Assembly (NCBI GenBank): GCA_964498255.1
Contig: CAZCGW010000004.1
Coordinates: forward strand, 76,290 to 140,289
Origin: Fluviibacter sp964498255
Lineage (GTDB): Bacteria; Pseudomonadota; Gammaproteobacteria; Burkholderiales; Rhodocyclaceae
DNA length: 64,000 nt
Reading direction: 5' to 3'
A model generated the notes under the pieces. That model saw only the letters and a list, made by a program, of their open reading frames with translations, was not told where the DNA came from and ran no database searches. This document shows, piece by piece, positions 60,246 through 64,000 of the stretch (position 1 is the stretch's first letter; every line of letters starts with the position of its first letter). The position numbers and the translations under genes were made by a program.

Positions 60246-60425
60246 ATGGATCAGAACGATCTTCGTGTGGTGGTTACGGTGGTGTCATTTATCGCCTTCC
60301 TGGCCATCTTGATCTGGGCATTCAGCCGGAAAGCCAAGCCAGATTTCGATGTGGCTTCGCGCATTCCGTTTGAAACCCTGGACCAGGCCAAGCAGGACGA
60401 GGCCCGCGAAGCATCCCTGAAGTAA
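60246..60425 (+). CDS. ccoQ: Cytochrome cbb3 oxidase small subunit CcoQ
   Basis: A 59-residue single-helix protein between ccoO and ccoP. The membrane part is VVVTVVSFIAFLAILIWAF, with a basic RKAK then an acidic soluble tail. It stabilises the complex. The ATG lies 3 bases after ccoO. Confidence 0.92.
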   Translation: MDQNDLRVVVTVVSFIAFLAILIWAFSRKAKPDFDVASRIPFETLDQAKQDEAREASLK

Positions 60426-60458
60426 TCCAACCCGTTACGAACTTACGGAAGAATCATC

Positions 60459-61358
60459 ATGCTAACTAGTGTTGCTTCAATTATCGTCACCATCGTGGTG
60501 CTAGGCAGCATCCTCGCGTGCGCCTTTATTCTCTGGAACCAGAGCCGAGTGAAACTGCCGAAGGGCAAGGTCGAAACAACTGGCCATGCCTGGGATGGCC
60601 TAGAGGAATACAATAATCCGCTGCCTAAATGGTGGATGGGTCTGTTCTGGATCACAGTCGTATTTGCATTGGGCTATGTCGCTTTATATCCTGCCCTGGG
60701 CAACAACAAGGGTCTTCTGGATTGGTCTTCGAGTGGTCAGTGGCAGAAGGAAATCAACAAGGCCGACGAGCAGTATGGTCCGTTGTTTGCCAAGTATGCA
60801 CAGACACCGATAGCTGATCTGTCCCAAGATCCACAAGCACTTGAAGTGGGCAAGCGTCTGTTCCTGACTTACTGCTATCAGTGTCATGGGTCTGATGCTC
60901 GTGGTGCTAAGGGTTTCCCGAATCTGACAGATAACGATTGGTTGTACGGTGGTTCGCCAGAAACAATTCTGCAAACCATTACCAACGGCCGCAACGGTAT
61001 GATGCCGCCGCATGCCCACCTGGGTGATGCTGCAATCAAAGATCTGGCTAACTATGTGCGTTCACTGTCTGGTCTGGCCAATGATTCGCTGGCTGCTGCC
61101 AAGGGTAAAGAGTTGTTTGCCTCGTCGGGCTGTGCGGGTTGTCATGGTGCGGACGGCAAGGGTAATCAAGCCATTGGTGCGCCAAACCTGACCGATAACG
61201 TCTGGTTGTATGGAAGCTCTGAAAAGACAATCGTTGAAACCATTACCAATGGTCGTCAGAATATGATGCCGGCATTTGGTGATCGTCTGAACGAAGGCAA
61301 ACTCAAGCTGCTGTCGGCTTATGTTTACAGCCTGTCACAAAAGCCAGTTGCTAAGTAA
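60459..61358 (+). CDS. ccoP: Cytochrome cbb3 oxidase subunit III (dihaem)
   Basis: A 299-residue protein with two N-terminal membrane helices (about 7-26 and 58-77) and two cytochrome c domains: CYQCH (139-143) and CAGCH (225-229). It receives electrons from soluble cytochromes. Last gene of ccoNOQP, with a terminator 14 bases on. Confidence 0.97.
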   Translation: MLTSVASIIVTIVVLGSILACAFILWNQSRVKLPKGKVETTGHAWDGLEEYNNPLPKWWMGLFWITVVFALGYVALYPALGNNKGLLDWSSSGQWQKEINKADEQYGPLFAKYAQTPIADLSQDPQALEVGKRLFLTYCYQCHGSDARGAKGFPNLTDNDWLYGGSPETILQTITNGRNGMMPPHAHLGDAAIKDLANYVRSLSGLANDSLAAAKGKELFASSGCAGCHGADGKGNQAIGAPNLTDNVWLYGSSEKTIVETITNGRQNMMPAFGDRLNEGKLKLLSAYVYSLSQKPVAK

Positions 61359-61372
61359 TTATTGATTGGTTT

Positions 61373-61408
61373 AAAACGCCTCATGCGGGTAACCGCTGGG
61401 GCGTTTTT
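61373..61408 (+). terminator. Rho-independent terminator of ccoNOQP
   Basis: Stem AAAACGCC/GGCGTTTT with a 19-base inner region and a five-T run. Confidence 0.8.
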
Positions 61409-61507
61409 GTTTTGTACTCAGCCTTATGACCTGCTCAAACATTATGTAAGAGCGTAGAATGTTGTCCATTATCACTAGTGTTGAGTTGTCATAGGATAGA
61501 GACAGAA

Positions 61508-62923
61508 ATGACTGAAAGAACAGAAAAAGAAGTGAGTCAAGATCAGGCTGATATTTCGCTTTATGCGAAACACAAGAAAGTCTATGCCCGTGCTATTGCA
61601 GGAAAATTTAATACGTTGCGCTGGTTCTTTGTTTTTCTGACGCAGGTAGTTTTTTACTTAGGCCCATGGCTGCAATGGAACGGCCGCCAGGCGCTGCTGC
61701 TCAATCTCGATGAGCGTAAGTTTTACATTTTTGATCTTATTCTTTGGCCGCAGGATGTTATTTATCTGTCGGTGATTCTGCTTCTCTCTGCATTTGCCTT
61801 ATTTCTGTTTACAGCCGTAGCCGGACGTCTATTCTGTGGCTACGCTTGTCCTCAGACGGTTTATACAGAAATCTTCATGTGGATTGAGAACAAAATCGAG
61901 GGTGATCGTAACGCACGTATCAAACTTGATCAGTCTCCGATGTCCGCCAAGAAGTTCCGGATTAAATCGACTAAATTTTTCTTGTGGGGCATCCTGTCTT
62001 TCTGGACTGGGGTGACCTTTGTTGGTTACTTCATGCCGATGCATGAGCTGATTGGCGATCTTGTTAATCTGACAATTAGCGGTTGGTCCGCATTCTGGGT
62101 GTTTTTCTATAGTGCCTTCTGTTTCCTGCAGGCCGGTTTTATGCGGGAACAAGTGTGTAAGTATATGTGCCCTTATGCCCGCTTCCAGGGCGTAATGTTT
62201 GACCCGGATACGCTCATCGTGACATACGAAGAAGCTCGTGGGGAGCCCCGTGGTCCACGCAGAAAGAGTGATGATCTTCAGGCAAAGGGTCTCGGAGATT
62301 GTGTGGACTGTAAGGTTTGCGTTCAAGTCTGCCCGACGGGTATCGACATTCGTAAGGGTCTGCAATACGAGTGTATTGGTTGCGGGCTCTGTATCGATGC
62401 GTGTAATGAGATCATGGCGAAGATGGACTACCAACCAGGACTCATTCGCTACGACACCGAAAACTCAATCGATAAGCATTACACATCGAAAGAGATGCTA
62501 CGTCATGTTATGCGTCCGCGGATTATGTTGTACACAGGGATTCTGTTGGTTATTACAGCAGTATTTGTCTATTCGCTGAGCACACGGATTCCGCTGCGCG
62601 TTGATGTGTTACGCGACCGAGGTGTTATGACACGGGAAGTTGGAGACGGTCTGACAGAAAATGTTTATATTCTGCACATCATGAACATGCAGGATAGTGT
62701 TCGAACTTTTAATGTCAAAGCTGAAGGGCTGCCAGGTATTCGTTTGGATGGTCAGGATTCGTTCAAAGTTGAACCTCTGGGTAATCTCACCCAGCCAATC
62801 AATGTTCGCGCGCCTGCTGATATAGGAGTTCCTGGAGCTAATCAGATTCGCTTCTTGATTGTGGATAGTGAAAATTCGTCGATTCACCTGGATGAGAAAT
62901 CGACGTTTATTCAACCAAAATAA
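61508..62923 (+). CDS. ccoG: Cytochrome c oxidase accessory protein CcoG (FixG/RdxA)
   Basis: A 471-residue membrane ferredoxin-like protein that helps copper delivery to cbb3 oxidase. Several membrane helices surround the CGYACPQTVYTE site; two 4Fe-4S sites follow, CVDCKVCVQVCPTG and CIGCGLCIDAC, and a C-terminal Ig-like domain. Start: ATG at 61508. It follows the ccoNOQP terminator and precedes ccoH. Confidence 0.95.
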   Translation: MTERTEKEVSQDQADISLYAKHKKVYARAIAGKFNTLRWFFVFLTQVVFYLGPWLQWNGRQALLLNLDERKFYIFDLILWPQDVIYLSVILLLSAFALFLFTAVAGRLFCGYACPQTVYTEIFMWIENKIEGDRNARIKLDQSPMSAKKFRIKSTKFFLWGILSFWTGVTFVGYFMPMHELIGDLVNLTISGWSAFWVFFYSAFCFLQAGFMREQVCKYMCPYARFQGVMFDPDTLIVTYEEARGEPRGPRRKSDDLQAKGLGDCVDCKVCVQVCPTGIDIRKGLQYECIGCGLCIDACNEIMAKMDYQPGLIRYDTENSIDKHYTSKEMLRHVMRPRIMLYTGILLVITAVFVYSLSTRIPLRVDVLRDRGVMTREVGDGLTENVYILHIMNMQDSVRTFNVKAEGLPGIRLDGQDSFKVEPLGNLTQPINVRAPADIGVPGANQIRFLIVDSENSSIHLDEKSTFIQPK

Positions 62924-62935
62924 CAGATAGAAACT

Positions 62936-63442
62936 ATGACCGTTTCAACAACCCCTTGGTATAAACATCGCTGGCCCTGGATCCTGATGGCTGGGCCGGC
63001 GATTGTTATCGTTGCCGGGTTTGTAACCGCTTGGCTGGCTATTGTGAGCAATGATGGTTTGGTGGACGACAATTATTACAAAGTAGGGTTGTCAGTTAAT
63101 CAGGAATTGAAACAGCGTCAACTGGCTTCCGAGTTGAACATCAAAGCTATGTTTACACTGCTTGATAATGGGCAGGTTGTGCAGGTTGCCCTTACGGGTC
63201 TTCCTCAAGCAGCTTTGCCCGATAGCTTGCAATTACGTCTTGTTCACCCGACGCGAAAGGGTGAAGACCAGACTGTTAATTTGATACGTCAAGACAATGT
63301 CTTTAAAGGGACATTGATGACGAAAGCCGGTGCTGGCCGTTGGCGTGTGGTACTTGAAGATCATATGGCCGGATGGCGTATGGATGGTGTCTGGGATATC
63401 CAGAGCCACTCTGGCGTTACTGTTTTTGCACGACCCCAATAA
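62936..63442 (+). CDS. ccoH: FixH/CcoH-type assembly protein
   Basis: A 168-residue protein with one N-terminal membrane helix (about 14-38) and a periplasmic FixH-type domain. VDDNYYKVGLSVNQ is the family signature. It is needed for stable cbb3 assembly. It starts 12 bases after ccoG. Confidence 0.92.
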   Translation: MTVSTTPWYKHRWPWILMAGPAIVIVAGFVTAWLAIVSNDGLVDDNYYKVGLSVNQELKQRQLASELNIKAMFTLLDNGQVVQVALTGLPQAALPDSLQLRLVHPTRKGEDQTVNLIRQDNVFKGTLMTKAGAGRWRVVLEDHMAGWRMDGVWDIQSHSGVTVFARPQ

Positions 63443-63472
63443 TTTAGTCACTTTGATATAAAGGAGTACATG

Positions 63473-63607
63473 ATGGCTTGGAAAGAACTATTTACTACGG
63501 ATGTTGGTTTAGGTAGCCTGGCTGTGATCGTTTTCGTAGTTGGCATGTCGATCTTTTTTGGTCGCATGTTCAATAAGAAAATGAACGAGAAGCCAACTGA
63601 CGAATAA
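63473..63607 (+). CDS. DUF3149 small membrane protein
   Basis: A 44-residue single-helix protein (MAWKELFTTDVGLGSLAVIV and then FVVGMSIFFGRMF). It matches the DUF3149 pattern of short proteins found in betaproteobacteria. AAGGAG lies before the two adjacent ATGs (63470 and 63473). It follows ccoH and may be part of the same transcript. Confidence 0.75.
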   Translation: MAWKELFTTDVGLGSLAVIVFVVGMSIFFGRMFNKKMNEKPTDE

Positions 63608-63628
63608 TCAGTTACTGCAGGTAAAAAA

Positions 63629-63657
63629 GTCCGGCAGTTTGATTTCCCTGCTGGGCT
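63629..63657. terminator. Bidirectional hairpin terminator
   Basis: Stem AGTCCGGCAG/CTGCTGGGCT (with two G-T pairs). A run of six T follows on the minus strand, after the hydrolase gene end, while the plus side has only a weak T-rich stretch. Confidence 0.55.
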
Positions 63658-63669
63658 TTCTTGTTCTGA

Positions 63670-64000
63670 CTACACGTTAGTAGGATGTTTGAGCTGGTGG
63701 CATACAAGTTTTTCTAGAAATGACATCACAGCGGGTGCAAGGTTGTGGATTGCTGGCCTTAAGTCGTGGCCCGTTTCGTCGAGAAAAATTGATTGAGTCC
63801 CTTTGGGCGACTCCTGAAATAGAAGTTGTGCTTCACTGATAGGTACCTCTATATCTTCATTGCCGTGTGCTAGCAAGATGGGGCATTGAATTTTCTTAAC
63901 AGTGTTAACAGGGGCGATCTCGTCAAATCGAGTACCAATGATGGCCAGAAGTGGTCGGGTTTGTTTGAACAGATATTCCTGATTTATAAGTGGAAGACCT
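63670..64000 (-). CDS. C-terminal part of an alpha/beta hydrolase (5' end outside window)
   Basis: The frame is open to the window edge (about 109 residues). CPILLAHGNEDIEVP and FLDETGHDLRPA contain the probable catalytic Asp and His of an alpha/beta-hydrolase (prolyl-oligopeptidase-like) domain. The nucleophile lies outside the window. Transcribed towards the cco genes and ending at the hairpin terminator. Confidence 0.75.
   Translation of the reverse strand, partial: GLPLINQEYLFKQTRPLLAIIGTRFDEIAPVNTVKKIQCPILLAHGNEDIEVPISEAQLLFQESPKGTQSIFLDETGHDLRPAIHNLAPAVMSFLEKLVCHQLKHPTNV

Overview
The window reads as chromosomal DNA of a Gram-negative betaproteobacterium; genus not assignable from sequence alone. 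Grounds: the ribF-ileS-lspA-fkpB-ispH and pcnB-folK-panB-panC orders, hda divergent from purM, a ccoNOQP cytochrome cbb3 operon with ccoG, ccoH, ccoI and ccoS, a type IV pilin, outer-membrane porins, and sigma-54 and FNR-type sites. No rRNA, tRNA, CRISPR array, transposase or integrase gene was found.

Layout. 1-10470: the 3' end of a YecA/SEC-C gene, then a type I restriction-modification locus (hsdM, hsdS, an AlbA_2/GHKL ATPase gene) in which an orphan HigA-type antitoxin gene and a YjjJ-type HipA kinase gene lie before hsdR. 10465-14524: an AcoR-type sigma-54 activator, twin palindromic upstream sites, a -24/-12 promoter, an AldB/ExaC-type aldehyde dehydrogenase and a DUF779 partner. 14579-15729: an unknown membrane protein and a PilA-like pilin. 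15736-19451: a minus-strand lipid cluster (olsB-like; sixA; dgkA; an Agt-like glycosyltransferase; a PlcP-like metallophosphoesterase) with Pho-box-like repeats before both olsB and plcP, suggesting phosphate-starvation lipid remodelling. 19457-21126: ZntB-like transporter and a histone-H1-like protein. 21184-25222: arsR-arsC-acr3-arsD-arsA arsenic operon. 25225-30376: OprB porin, a second outer-membrane protein, small and Cys-cluster proteins, CYTH-CHAD and CBS proteins. 30485-43531: housekeeping genes (cobA, panD, panC, panB, folK, pcnB, HAD phosphatase, hda, purM, miaA, mutL, dedA, purN, rsmB). 43532-47404: small redox and membrane proteins, queG, a cupin and a TsoY-like membrane protein followed by a tightly coupled tiny Cys-rich reading frame. 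47472-55073: tsaE, amiC, ribF, ileS, lspA, fkpB, ispH. 55091-63607: ccoI-ccoS, an intergenic region with FNR boxes and a probable small RNA, ccoN-O-Q-P, ccoG, ccoH and a DUF3149 microprotein. The window ends inside a minus-strand alpha/beta hydrolase gene.

The most notable points are the composite restriction/toxin locus, the PlcP-Agt-DgkA-OlsB cluster with matching Pho-box spacing, and a candidate FNR-activated small RNA between ccoS and ccoN. These functional links are inferred from motifs and gene order; no searches were run.
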